Origin: Tritrichomonas foetus
Taxonomy: Eukaryota; Parabasalia; Tritrichomonadida; Tritrichomonadidae
Assembly (NCBI GenBank): GCA_001839685.1
Contig: MLAK01000904.1
Coordinates: 130,142-172,038 of the forward strand
Direction of reading: 5' to 3'
DNA: 41,897 bases
Under the pieces are notes generated by a model. The model did no database searches. It worked only from the letters and a program-made list of their open reading frames with translations, and was not told the origin of the DNA. The position numbers and the translations under genes are program-made. Every line of letters starts with the position of its first letter. The first letter of the stretch is position 1. Shown one piece after another: positions 1 through 9,392 of this stretch.

Positions 1-1098
1 ATTATTTAATTGTAATCCTATTAATAATATATAAATATTATAATTTAAAAATCAAGATACAGAGAAAACCAAATCCAAAAAAAAATTGTGAGAAAAAAAT
101 AAACCCCACAGAAATTTCTGAGAATTATTGAGATAAAAAGTGATTTTATAGCATTAATATCTTGATTATTTCTTATCATAAATCGTGCTTTTTATTATCA
201 TATGACCCTCCATCGAAAATTATAATGTTTTCCAAAATACAAAAATGAAGTATAAAAAAAATATTAATAATTTTGATATAAATAAAAAAAATTTAGGCAT
301 CAATGAGAAGATTACGAATGTTTTGCCATCTAAATGGCGAGTCATCAGAAAATTCACTTGGCATCGAGTCTGGAAAAAAACATATTGGATTCCATTTTTC
401 TTGATTTGGTCTTTCAATCGTTGTATCTGTATCCCTGCTTGAGAATGTGCTGTTGAGGACTGCCAGTCTATTTTCTTCATATACTAAAATTTTATGACAG
501 AAAAGATTTCAATACATTCATATTTGTCAAATGGAAATTGAATTAATTCAACATCACTGAGTTAAAACTATCAAAATTTTCGCGATTTTTAATTAAAAAT
601 CGATAGAAGAAGTGTAAATAGAATTATGGGAAGCAGTATTATAATCTTTGTGATTCTTGGAAAAAAAGCTTCTCACAATTTTTTTTTAGGCTTTCTCCAA
701 AATCGCTCTTTTTTCGGTTTAATTGTTGCAAAATTTCAAAACTATGAATAAATATGGCTCATAACTATAAAAAATAGATTTAACAATTGACTGAAAGACT
801 TATCACCCGAAAACTGAAACAATAGCTTCTTCAGAATCATTTTCGAAATATTTTTGAATTCGGCCATTTGCGAAGTTTGCGATAAGGGAAATTTTCGTCA
901 TTCTTTTAGCTATTTGGGTTTTGATTTTTGACTGATGGNATTAAGTAATACTGATGATAAGGATCATTTTAGTGATTTCGTACGTTAAGACTATTTGGTT
1001 TGTATACATCTAAATATTAAATGAATATGAAAACGAAATCTATCAAAAAGTGAAAAATTTATTTTCGTAAAAAAATATCTTCTCTTTGTACTTCATAA
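1..1098. other. Left intergenic flank, no supported gene
   Basis: Very AT-rich sequence upstream of the MAP kinase, with one ambiguous base (N) at 939. Two overlapping short open frames lie near 220-480. The minus-strand one (86 codons, ATG at 478-480) starts with a plausible helical stretch (QAGIQIQRLKDQIKKNG) and then decays into hydrophobic low complexity. It could be a gene fragment, but I recognise no family. Nothing else here can be supported. Confidence 0.5.
1094..1098 (+). promoter_or_regulatory. Candidate initiator (Inr) of the MAP kinase gene
   Basis: TCATA lies directly before the ATG at 1099 and matches the trichomonad initiator consensus TCA(+1)Y(T/A). The implied leader is about 3 nt, which is short but in the range known for trichomonads. 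The motif is only five bases, so the call depends on its position. Confidence 0.4.
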
Positions 1099-2214
1099 AT
1101 GAGCCAAGATCAGGATGCCAACATCGAAACCCTCGACCGCCAAATCTTACGACGATATGAAATCATTCAGAAAATCGGAAAAGGAGCTTATGGAGTTGTC
1201 TGGCGAGTTCTTGATAAGCGGAATCAGCATGTTTATGCGCTCAAAAAGTCCTTCAGCGCCTTTCAAAATGTGACCGACGCCCAAAGAACCTACAGAGAAA
1301 TCACGATTCTTCGCCAATTACGGAAGCATGCATTTATTGTCGGGTTAGTCGCCGTCCACCGGGCAGAAAATGACCAAGACATCTACTTAGTTTTTGAATG
1401 CATGGAAACCGACATTCACGCCGTTATTCGTGCCAATATTTTATTGGACGTTCATCACAGATTCATTTTCTGGCAGCTTCTCTGCGCCCTGAAGTACTGC
1501 CATTCAGCCGGAGTCATTCACCGCGATTTGAAGCCCTCAAACCTTTTAATTAATTCGGACGCATCAATAAAATTATGCGACTTCGGACTCGCCAGAGTCA
1601 TCGATTCTGAACATCCGCCTGAAGATTTGACAGATTACATTGCCACGCGCTGGTATCGTGCACCTGAAATATTATTCGGATCATCAACATACACGACGGC
1701 CGTCGATATGTGGGCGGCGGGCTGCATTCTTGCCGAGCTGGTCAGCGGGCGGCCCCTCTTCCCAGGGTCCTCCACAATGGATCAATTGGAAAGATTGATC
1801 TCGTTTTCAGGCCCGCCAACGCCCGCTGAAATTGAATCGATGGACTCAACGTTCACCCAAACAATGCTCTCCAACCTTTCCTACTCCAAGCCGAGGATGG
1901 TTCTCGAAGATAAGCTGGAGGGAGCACCACCGGACGCAATTGACCTCATTCGGAAGCTCATTGCATTCAACCCGGCCGAAAGGCCAACAGCAGAACAGTG
2001 CCTCGAGCACCCATACGTGGCGCAGTTCCACTCCCCAGCAAAGGAGGTTGTCGCAACTGACCAAGTGACAATGGTTTTAAAGGACTCAGAAAAGCACACA
2101 ATTAGAGAGTATAGGAATCAGATATACAGAGAGTCAGTGACACCAACAGATACAGGAAAGCGGAGATCGAGACCACAAAGCAGAACAAAAAGCGGGTCCT
2201 CGTCGGTTCACTGA
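1099..2214 (+). CDS. ERK7/ERK8 (MAPK15)-type MAP kinase
   Basis: A 371-residue Ser/Thr kinase of the CMGC group. Visible motifs are the glycine loop IGKGAYGVV (26-34), the ATP lysine K49 (YALKK), the alpha-C glutamate in TYREI (about 67), HRDLKPSN (141-148) and DFGLA (161-165). The activation loop has T-D-Y at 178-180, followed by ATRWYRAPE. The segments FQNVTDAQRTYREI and YLVFECMETDIHAVIRANIL are diagnostic of the atypical MAP kinase ERK7/8 rather than ERK1/2 or p38. In animals this family autophosphorylates and acts at basal bodies and cilia, which would suit a flagellate. The dual-phosphorylation motif is TDY where animal ERK7/8 has TEY. A short basic Ser/Thr/Arg tail (about 320-371) replaces the long C-terminal region of animal MAPK15. 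Codon choice is GC-richer than in the coiled-coil genes nearby. Confidence 0.93.
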   Translation: MSQDQDANIETLDRQILRRYEIIQKIGKGAYGVVWRVLDKRNQHVYALKKSFSAFQNVTDAQRTYREITILRQLRKHAFIVGLVAVHRAENDQDIYLVFECMETDIHAVIRANILLDVHHRFIFWQLLCALKYCHSAGVIHRDLKPSNLLINSDASIKLCDFGLARVIDSEHPPEDLTDYIATRWYRAPEILFGSSTYTTAVDMWAAGCILAELVSGRPLFPGSSTMDQLERLISFSGPPTPAEIESMDSTFTQTMLSNLSYSKPRMVLEDKLEGAPPDAIDLIRKLIAFNPAERPTAEQCLEHPYVAQFHSPAKEVVATDQVTMVLKDSEKHTIREYRNQIYRESVTPTDTGKRRSRPQSRTKSGSSSVH

Positions 2215-2257
2215 AAAATGTTTTTTGATAAACAAATAATTGTATTATTTCTGCATG

Positions 2258-2455
2258 ATTTTCATTTTCATTTTGTTTATCATTTTCATTATACTTTTCA
2301 TTTTCATTTTATTTATCATTTTCATTTTATTTATCATTTTCATTTTCATTTTATTTATCATTTTCATTTTGTTTATCATTTTCATTTTCACTTTATTTAT
2401 CATTTTTATTTTCATTTTACTTTTATTTATCATTTTCATTTTTATGTTTCTTTTT
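2258..2455. repeat. TTTCAT / ATTTATC simple-repeat tract
   Basis: About 200 bases made almost only of TTTTCAT, TTTTAT and TTTATC units in irregular alternation, just after the MAP kinase stop codon. Every frame on both strands is open or nearly so, and the products are repetitive (Phe/His/Ile on plus, Lys/Met/Asn on minus). These are by-products of the repeat, not genes. It lies between the 3' end of the kinase and the convergent 3' end of the coiled-coil gene. Confidence 0.85.
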
Positions 2456-2571
2456 CTTTCTCTTACAATGATTTTTTCCATATTTATAAATCTGATTTAG
2501 GTAATGAAAATGAACGATAAAACAAAGCAGTGAAAAAAGAATTATAATGAGTCGATCTATAAAAACATTTA

Positions 2572-5500
2572 TTATACATGGAAAGCTTCAATTTCTTTTC
2601 GTAAATTGTATATTCTAATTTTTTGTTTCATTTTCATTCCGCCATTAATTAACATTTTTTCTACAGTTTCTTTAAGGTCTTCAATTTTCTGTCTTTCATT
2701 CGTTTGATTGCTTTGATCATCAATTTCCAAATTAAATTGTTTAGTTTGTTCATTAATAATATTCAAAATTTCTTCAGTCTGTGCAACTTCAGTTAATTCT
2801 TCAGCAATTTTATTCACCAGTCTATCACAAATATTAACGACACCCTTATTAGCTAAACTATTATTGAATAAATGATTACTAGTGTTATTATTAGAGTTAA
2901 TGTTTGAAGTTGTATTCGGGAAAATTTTCGTTGTTAAGGCTTTGACTTCTTTTTCTAGCTCTGTGACTCGTTTTTCAGCTTCAAGACTGTCTGAAGCAAC
3001 TTGGAATTCTTGTTCAATGAATTTTGCCATTTCTCTACGTCCGCGTATTCTTTCTTTTCTAAAATCATGCAAGCTTTCTTGCTGATCAATTTTTCCAAGC
3101 CTTTCAATGTCCATCATAACAGTTGTATATTGATCTTGTATGTCATCCATTTGTAGCTCAATTTGATATTTTTCACTTGTACTCATTTCTTTCGTTATAT
3201 TTTTTTGGAGTGAAAAATATTCGATTTGTAATTCTCTAGATTTTTCTTTCAGTTGTTCATATTTATCAAAGATTTTTCTCTTCATTTGCAAACCTTCATT
3301 AGCTGTAATGTACTTATCAATTTTTGTTGAGAGTTCTTGATCTAATCGTTTAACCTCAGTTTGCGCTGTGTTTATTTTAAAAAGTTCGTCAGTAATCATT
3401 GAAAATATGTCGCTTGAACGAGTTTTTCGAATAGAATTGATGGAATCAATTAGTTTATTGATTCGATGTTGGAGCTTTTTCACACTGTTCTTGTTGTCTT
3501 TCTCAGCACCAATAATAATCAATGAAGAATTCGAGACAGAGCTTCCACTACTATTACAATTATTCTCCAAGTTATTATTTAAACTGTTATTAGAATCGTT
3601 ATTTACACTATCCGTGCTTAGAATATTGTTTTGAATCTGGCTTTGATTGAAAGCACTGTTAAAGTTAATTGTGTTATAATCGTTTAAAGTGACTGGACAG
3701 AAAGGATTGTTTTGTAAACGTGATAATTGGGTTTCAAGCCTCGAATTTTCACATTTAATCAAATTAGTATCATAATTGATAAAAGAAAAAGCTGCAATTT
3801 TATCTTCATTTGAAAGAAGTTGAGATTCATAAGAAGTAGATATTTCATTTGCAAATAAAAATCTATTTTTTTCATTTTTCAATTCATTTAATTGCATTAG
3901 GCGTTTCTGAATTTTTTCATTTAAATTTTCACACAGCTTTTTCAATCGTAAATTGTCGAAAGCAACTGTATCATCAATTGATGAGAGTAAACCATTTTTT
4001 ATTTGGTTGGATGGTTCAATCTCATCAGAATACAATTCAATACTTTCTTTAATTATATTAACTAAGTCCCTTTTCATTTTCATTTCATTTGACACATCAT
4101 CATATCCAGCTGGTGTTTGAGAAAGTAGAGTTTTCAGGTAGTCAACTTCGTGAGTTAATGAATTCAATTGTTCTAAAAGTGGATGATGATTTAACTGGTC
4201 GATAAGCTGTTGTTTTTTCTGCTTCAATGTATCGCTTTGTTGTGAGAATGAATCAGATGGTGAAATAATATTTTTGATATCTTGTTTCCGTTCTTCCTTC
4301 AAAATTTGCAAATGATTATTTTGCTGTTGGTTTAAATTATCTTGACTTGGTGGTTGAATATTAAGAAGATGATTATTTTGTAATCGATTATTTTGTTGTG
4401 ATGAAATATTTTGTGTGGTGTGGTGTTGACTATTTTGATGGTTTTGATTTTGTAGTGAATGATTATTTTGCTGCTGTTGTTTTCTGCTGATTTGGCTTGG
4501 TGAATGGTATGAATTTAATTTCGAGGTGAAATTTCTTGGTCTTTTCGGGTCTTTTCTCGTATTTAAGGTATTTATTGGATTTATGTTTGAATTTGGAATG
4601 TCACCATTTTGTGGGTGATGCTTGTGCTTTTGATTTGGGGAATCTGGTATGAATTTATGATTTAAATGATCAAGTTTACTTTTTGAAATAGTCTGACGAT
4701 GTGTTTTAGGCAATATTTTTGTAGATTCTTCGATTGATTCACTTGGAACTGCCATTGGAATGAGTTTATCTTTACCAGATGAAGAGTCATCAACAGCTAA
4801 TTCTTTTTTTGATCTGATTGAGTTTCGCCTTCTTTTTTCGTTTGCTAACTGCAAATAAACATCTGTCTTGTTTCTATGAATAGGCCGAGCGGGAGAAGTG
4901 GGCTTAGAGAAAAATGAAGAATTTCGATGTTTATGATGAACTCGAGTTTCAGTACTTGCTAAATTATTGATATTTTTGGTTTTACGTTTAAAAAGTTGAC
5001 AGAAAGTATCTGAAGCGTCATTCATTGATTGGATAAACTTATTTTTCATATCATCAACCTTTGAAGCAGCTAAACAACAATCTACTATACTTTTAATAAC
5101 TTTATAAAGTTCTTTTAAAATCGGATCTCTCATTGTTTTTTCGGGAATCATACATTCGAAAAAAAATGAATATTTCGAAGAAATATCATGGAAGAAACAA
5201 TCAAAATAATACGTCAAATCAGATATTTTGGCAATTCGAGCATTTTCTGTTTCATTCACTTCATCATCTCGATTTTCAAAATTTTCAGCATTTTGATTAT
5301 TATTTTTACTATTATTATTAGCTTTATTACTATTTTTATTTGTATTATCAATATTTATATCGTTTTCTTTTAATAAGTCAATCATTGATTGCATTTTGGA
5401 AAAATCGGAATTGACCTCTGATCCCATTTTTTCAATTCGATTTTTTTGTCGTTGATCGAAATGAAAATTTGACTCATTTTTCAAAAAAATACTGTGGAGA

Positions 5501-5919
5501 ATGTTTTTTGATATATCAAATTTGAAGCTAATATATTTGAGAAGCCTGAGGCTTGTCGGCTGCTGTAAATAAGATGTAATTGATTGAACGTATGAATTCC
5601 AGAATTTAAAAAAAGTGTCGCCTGTTGAATTTGTGTGATTTGTATTCGATCCTGATATTAAAGCAGATTTTAAAATTGAAGAAAAAGAAGAAACGTCGTC
5701 ATCAAGAATAAAAAGACTTTTCATCATTTGATCGATTTCTCTGATTTTGATGCCAATTCGATTAGGCTTTTTTGATAGTGAGTTTAATTTATAGCTGTTT
5801 TTTTCACTGCGAGGAGAGCGTAAAGCATGCGTAGTAGAAACCAAATTACGTCGTGTATAGGTGGTAATTGAATCAGTCGTGCGATTTAATGATGGTTTCC
5901 GCGGCTTTCTCGGAATCAT
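2572..5919 (-). CDS. Large Asn/Gln-rich coiled-coil protein, function unknown
   Basis: A 1115-residue protein. The longest open frame begins at a TTG (5920-5922); I use the adjacent ATG at 5917-5919 (MIPRKPRKP). The N-terminal 60 residues are basic and rich in Ser/Thr/Arg. Next comes a mostly helical region with an Asn-rich spacer near 190-215. A disordered stretch rich in Gln, Asn and His spans about 430-560. The C-terminal half (about 575-1115) is heptad-like coiled coil dense in Leu, Glu, Lys and Gln. I see no catalytic motif, signal peptide or membrane span. The shape suits a cytoskeletal or scaffold protein, but the family is not recognised. Its 3' end faces the MAP kinase 3' end across the simple repeat. 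Confidence 0.85.
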   Translation of the reverse strand: MIPRKPRKPSLNRTTDSITTYTRRNLVSTTHALRSPRSEKNSYKLNSLSKKPNRIGIKIREIDQMMKSLFILDDDVSSFSSILKSALISGSNTNHTNSTGDTFFKFWNSYVQSITSYLQQPTSLRLLKYISFKFDISKNILHSIFLKNESNFHFDQRQKNRIEKMGSEVNSDFSKMQSMIDLLKENDINIDNTNKNSNKANNNSKNNNQNAENFENRDDEVNETENARIAKISDLTYYFDCFFHDISSKYSFFFECMIPEKTMRDPILKELYKVIKSIVDCCLAASKVDDMKNKFIQSMNDASDTFCQLFKRKTKNINNLASTETRVHHKHRNSSFFSKPTSPARPIHRNKTDVYLQLANEKRRRNSIRSKKELAVDDSSSGKDKLIPMAVPSESIEESTKILPKTHRQTISKSKLDHLNHKFIPDSPNQKHKHHPQNGDIPNSNINPINTLNTRKDPKRPRNFTSKLNSYHSPSQISRKQQQQNNHSLQNQNHQNSQHHTTQNISSQQNNRLQNNHLLNIQPPSQDNLNQQQNNHLQILKEERKQDIKNIISPSDSFSQQSDTLKQKKQQLIDQLNHHPLLEQLNSLTHEVDYLKTLLSQTPAGYDDVSNEMKMKRDLVNIIKESIELYSDEIEPSNQIKNGLLSSIDDTVAFDNLRLKKLCENLNEKIQKRLMQLNELKNEKNRFLFANEISTSYESQLLSNEDKIAAFSFINYDTNLIKCENSRLETQLSRLQNNPFCPVTLNDYNTINFNSAFNQSQIQNNILSTDSVNNDSNNSLNNNLENNCNSSGSSVSNSSLIIIGAEKDNKNSVKKLQHRINKLIDSINSIRKTRSSDIFSMITDELFKINTAQTEVKRLDQELSTKIDKYITANEGLQMKRKIFDKYEQLKEKSRELQIEYFSLQKNITKEMSTSEKYQIELQMDDIQDQYTTVMMDIERLGKIDQQESLHDFRKERIRGRREMAKFIEQEFQVASDSLEAEKRVTELEKEVKALTTKIFPNTTSNINSNNNTSNHLFNNSLANKGVVNICDRLVNKIAEELTEVAQTEEILNIINEQTKQFNLEIDDQSNQTNERQKIEDLKETVEKMLINGGMKMKQKIRIYNLRKEIEAFHV

Positions 5920-6288
5920 CAATCACCAAAATAGTGTACACATAATTGACCATTATTTCACCATGAAGTAATTAATATAAAATTATGAAAAAACCAAAAG
6001 TTTTGAATTATTATCCGGTCAGTTTATTGAAAATATGACTAAATAACAACTGAAAACTTCAGTTAACCAAATTATTCTTAAAATATAATCATGGCAATCT
6101 GTACGTTTATACATACCTTGAATGAAGTGATCTATTCGAAAAAAGTGATTGTGCTAATCGATTTCCTTCTCTCTTTGTAAGTTCAACAAAACAATGAGAA
6201 AAATATCGAAAAATAAATACTGTAAACAAAGGAATAAATCAAAAAATGAATCGATATAGTTTTACAAACAGAAAATTTTGGTGAAATC
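5920..6288. other. Intergenic spacer, nothing recognised
   Basis: About 370 AT-rich bases between two head-to-tail minus-strand genes. It must hold the promoter of the upstream coiled-coil gene. No clear TCAYW initiator lies close to the ATG at 5919, and no gene-like frame is visible. Confidence 0.5.
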
Positions 6289-9078
6289 CTAAGCAATCTT
6301 TGGTAGGTTTGTGGTCATTTTTCTTACTGCCAAAGAATCTGTATCACCTTTTCTTAAAGGTGGCTGATATAATGTATGAAATCTTGGTTTTTTAGTGAGT
6401 CTTGGTGTTATTTCTTTGACTTTTTCAGTAACTAATTTATCTTTATAAGGTTCTTCAACGGTGAGTGGAGGCTCTTCTTTTTGACCCCTTTTAATTGGTT
6501 CATTTTTACGAATTGGTGAAATAACACCAACAAACATCTTTTTATGCCTTTTTGGTTTTGCTACATAATTTCTTTTTTCAAATGTAGTATGTGGTCGATA
6601 TTTATCTTCAAGTGATTGGTAATTTGGCTCATTGAAAAACTCTTGCTCCTTACCAATAGTTTTGAATGTGGAAATTAATGGACCTCTTGTTGCAGTAAGC
6701 CATCTTTGTTCACAAGCAGCTAATGAGTTATCTCCATTTAACCATGGTTCAACATTTACATCAACCATCAATTCTTCTCTTTTACTTAGTGCAGATTTCG
6801 GTGATCGATAGCCGTAAAAAGTTTTTCCATTTCTTGATTCTGTTCCATTTTCTTCTCTTAACTGGCTTAAAAATCCTGGGGTACTTGTTTCATATGCAAG
6901 TGCTTTAAACTTTTCGGGATTGAGAACTTCCCAGTCATTATTAGATATTGTAGAAACTGCAATACTTGATGTTTCCCAAATCTCAGATTCTCCATCTTCT
7001 GCTACCTGAATCCTTCCTTTTGTTTTCGGAATTTTTTGATCAAGTTCTTTAATATATTTCTTATTTCTTTCGTCATAATATTTAAGATCATGAACTGGAT
7101 CATCGATTTTATCTTGATTAATTGGAATGTATTTAAATTGTGGCTTTTCTAATTCTTTAACTTCTTCTTTTTCACTCTGTAAATAGTATGAGGATCTCCT
7201 TCGCATCACTTCAGGTGTCATAGGCGGGAAAGCCAGTTCTTCAAAACTTAAAAGACAACCTTTTTTCGCACTAATCATTTCTAAATCGCCCTTCTTTGGC
7301 CATAAGTTATATTGACAAATATCACTAAAGGATTTAATAGATAATAGTTGATTAATTTGATTTAAAACTGTAAAACAATTTGACAGAGGCGAATTTTGAA
7401 GGTAGATTTCAGGATCAGTTAAAATTTCTGAAATAGGATTTGGAAACTTAAACTTTTTTACAGCACAGTCAAATTGATAATATAATCTTTCAGTAAATAG
7501 TTGTGAAGGCTCGAAATAAACGGATCTGTTTCTACTTCGTTCTAAATATTTACATAGTATCGAATCTGCCTCACTACCATCAACTGTTTCTAAAAAGTAA
7601 ATTTGGGATTCTGGTTCAATCAGTAAAAGTGTACCACTTATAGCTTCAGACTTTATTGAATCTATTTTCTGAGTTGAAGCCACAACAGGATCTTTTAAGT
7701 TGAAAATTTTTGTATTGATTTGAACAATTTGATCTTGGAGACCAGAGAGAAAATAATTATTCCCTTTGGTAGTTGATACTATGACAATTCTATGAAAGAC
7801 AAGAGGTTTTTCTACTTTTTCATTTGTTTTCTTTTTATCATGAGATTTATTATGATGCTTATCATGTTTTCTGGAACTGGAGGAAGGGGTAATCTGAGGT
7901 AGAGGTGGTAAATGTGAAGCTAGAAATTCAATTTCTGTGGTCAAGTATGTTCCAGCTTCAACATAAAAAGGTGCTTGAACAGTAGTATCTTTTGGAATAA
8001 ATGGTTTAAAGCAGCTTAAATTTCGACTTGGATGAAATTCAATTTGTGTTTTACCATATGGCTGTTGAACATTATCTTTTTTAATATCTAAAATGGTTTC
8101 AATTGATAAAGGTTGAATTTCCCCTATAATTTCATTTTTAGGTTCAGGAGAAATAAATCCATGACCAATGAAGGAAAAGTTTTCTGGTATTTTGTACTCT
8201 CTGTCATGCAGCTCAACCTTGATTATTCTTTTTTCGTCAAGTCCACTCATGTCGAGTTTCCCTAAACTATCCCTCATTTCTTTTGTCTCCTTTCCTTCTT
8301 TTCCTTCTTTAGGATTAATTGGTTTCCAGATAATTAATACAGTATTATACTTAATATCACTTCTATAATACATTGGTATTGTTGAAAAGATTTGATTACC
8401 TGTATCAAAAGTAACATAAGGAGGAATGAATCCATGTTTTTCAATTTCTTTAAAAGGTATAGGGATATCTGGAATTTGATGAAGAGATTTTATATAAAAT
8501 GCTTTTGGTTGGAATTTCCGTATTTGTGCATCACTTAATAATGGATGATCAACTGTCAGTGATACTGAAAAAGTGGAAAAGTTGATTATATTCTCAAATT
8601 TGGCTGATGCTGAAAGAAATGGTTTAAATCTTCCCCCTCGAACTAAAAGAGTAGAAGCATCAAAAAATACTGTTGGTGTTTGAACTTTATTTTCTGATTG
8701 TCCTTTCTTTGCACCAAGGCGTGATGGAGTTTTATGACCAGGTATTTTGGCATTAAAAACTAATTTATAAATTAGCCTCTTTTCTTTTATTGTGTTAATA
8801 AAATTATCGTCAATTTGAATAGGATATGTTGAATTCCACGTGGTAGACGGATGAGTAATTTCTATCTTTGGTGGTTTTTGACTTTTAGGAAGATTATGCG
8901 GAAATATTATTTCGATTTCGCCTTCAAATTTTGGCTCCTCTGAAATATCAGTTGCGCTTATTTCGAAATTAAAGTTAACTGTGTGAACACCATTAGGATC
9001 CAAAACATTGACACCACAAGAATCAAGTACAACTGAAGTCTCTATTTGTGCGGACTTCCCTTTTCGCGTTTTACTCAT
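6289..9078 (-). CDS. Candidate CFAP92/DUF4550-like flagella-associated protein
   Basis: A 929-residue protein starting at ATG 9076-9078 and ending in TAG. The N-terminal ~400 residues look like beta-rich modules. Around 290 is VELHDREYK, resembling the conserved E-V-H-D-R-D core I associate with DUF4550 of CFAP92 (KIAA1257). A His/Lys-rich linker follows at about 405-420. A second folded part (about 425-660) contains RLYYQFDCAVKKFKFPNPI and a Trp/Pro-containing motif, and the protein ends in a basic Pro-rich tail with short motifs typical of axonemal proteins. There is no enzyme motif, signal peptide or membrane span. If the assignment holds, it is a structural protein of the flagellar axoneme. 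The open frame is solid; the family call rests on recalled motifs and overall shape only. Confidence 0.5.
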   Translation of the reverse strand: MSKTRKGKSAQIETSVVLDSCGVNVLDPNGVHTVNFNFEISATDISEEPKFEGEIEIIFPHNLPKSQKPPKIEITHPSTTWNSTYPIQIDDNFINTIKEKRLIYKLVFNAKIPGHKTPSRLGAKKGQSENKVQTPTVFFDASTLLVRGGRFKPFLSASAKFENIINFSTFSVSLTVDHPLLSDAQIRKFQPKAFYIKSLHQIPDIPIPFKEIEKHGFIPPYVTFDTGNQIFSTIPMYYRSDIKYNTVLIIWKPINPKEGKEGKETKEMRDSLGKLDMSGLDEKRIIKVELHDREYKIPENFSFIGHGFISPEPKNEIIGEIQPLSIETILDIKKDNVQQPYGKTQIEFHPSRNLSCFKPFIPKDTTVQAPFYVEAGTYLTTEIEFLASHLPPLPQITPSSSSRKHDKHHNKSHDKKKTNEKVEKPLVFHRIVIVSTTKGNNYFLSGLQDQIVQINTKIFNLKDPVVASTQKIDSIKSEAISGTLLLIEPESQIYFLETVDGSEADSILCKYLERSRNRSVYFEPSQLFTERLYYQFDCAVKKFKFPNPISEILTDPEIYLQNSPLSNCFTVLNQINQLLSIKSFSDICQYNLWPKKGDLEMISAKKGCLLSFEELAFPPMTPEVMRRRSSYYLQSEKEEVKELEKPQFKYIPINQDKIDDPVHDLKYYDERNKKYIKELDQKIPKTKGRIQVAEDGESEIWETSSIAVSTISNNDWEVLNPEKFKALAYETSTPGFLSQLREENGTESRNGKTFYGYRSPKSALSKREELMVDVNVEPWLNGDNSLAACEQRWLTATRGPLISTFKTIGKEQEFFNEPNYQSLEDKYRPHTTFEKRNYVAKPKRHKKMFVGVISPIRKNEPIKRGQKEEPPLTVEEPYKDKLVTEKVKEITPRLTKKPRFHTLYQPPLRKGDTDSLAVRKMTTNLPKIA

Positions 9079-9392
9079 GAATCTTTGATTTGATAAAAAT
9101 TTGTACGTTAAATAAACGTTATTATTAAACGTTCACTTTTATTAATTCATTTGCTTTTTTTTTTCTATCTTAAGTTCAATATATATTTCTCGAGATTAAA
9201 CCCAAAGAATAAAATATGATAAAATTGAGAGTTTCACCTCCAAAGTCTGGAAATATTATTCAGAATCACAAAATTATGATCACAATACAATATTATGACT
9301 TAAAATTGTTATAAACGATTTTACATTAAAATAAAAGTATAATTGAAATATAAAAATAATTAAATCGCATTATACATTTATAAAAACAACAA
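9079..9392. other. Intergenic spacer, nothing recognised
   Basis: About 310 AT-rich bases between two minus-strand genes. No gene-like frame, repeat or RNA gene is visible. Confidence 0.5.

Noticed and set aside
2218..2520. Open frames on both strands through the TTTCAT/ATTTATC tract
   Set aside because: They exist only because the repeat contains no stops; the peptides are pure low-complexity repeats.
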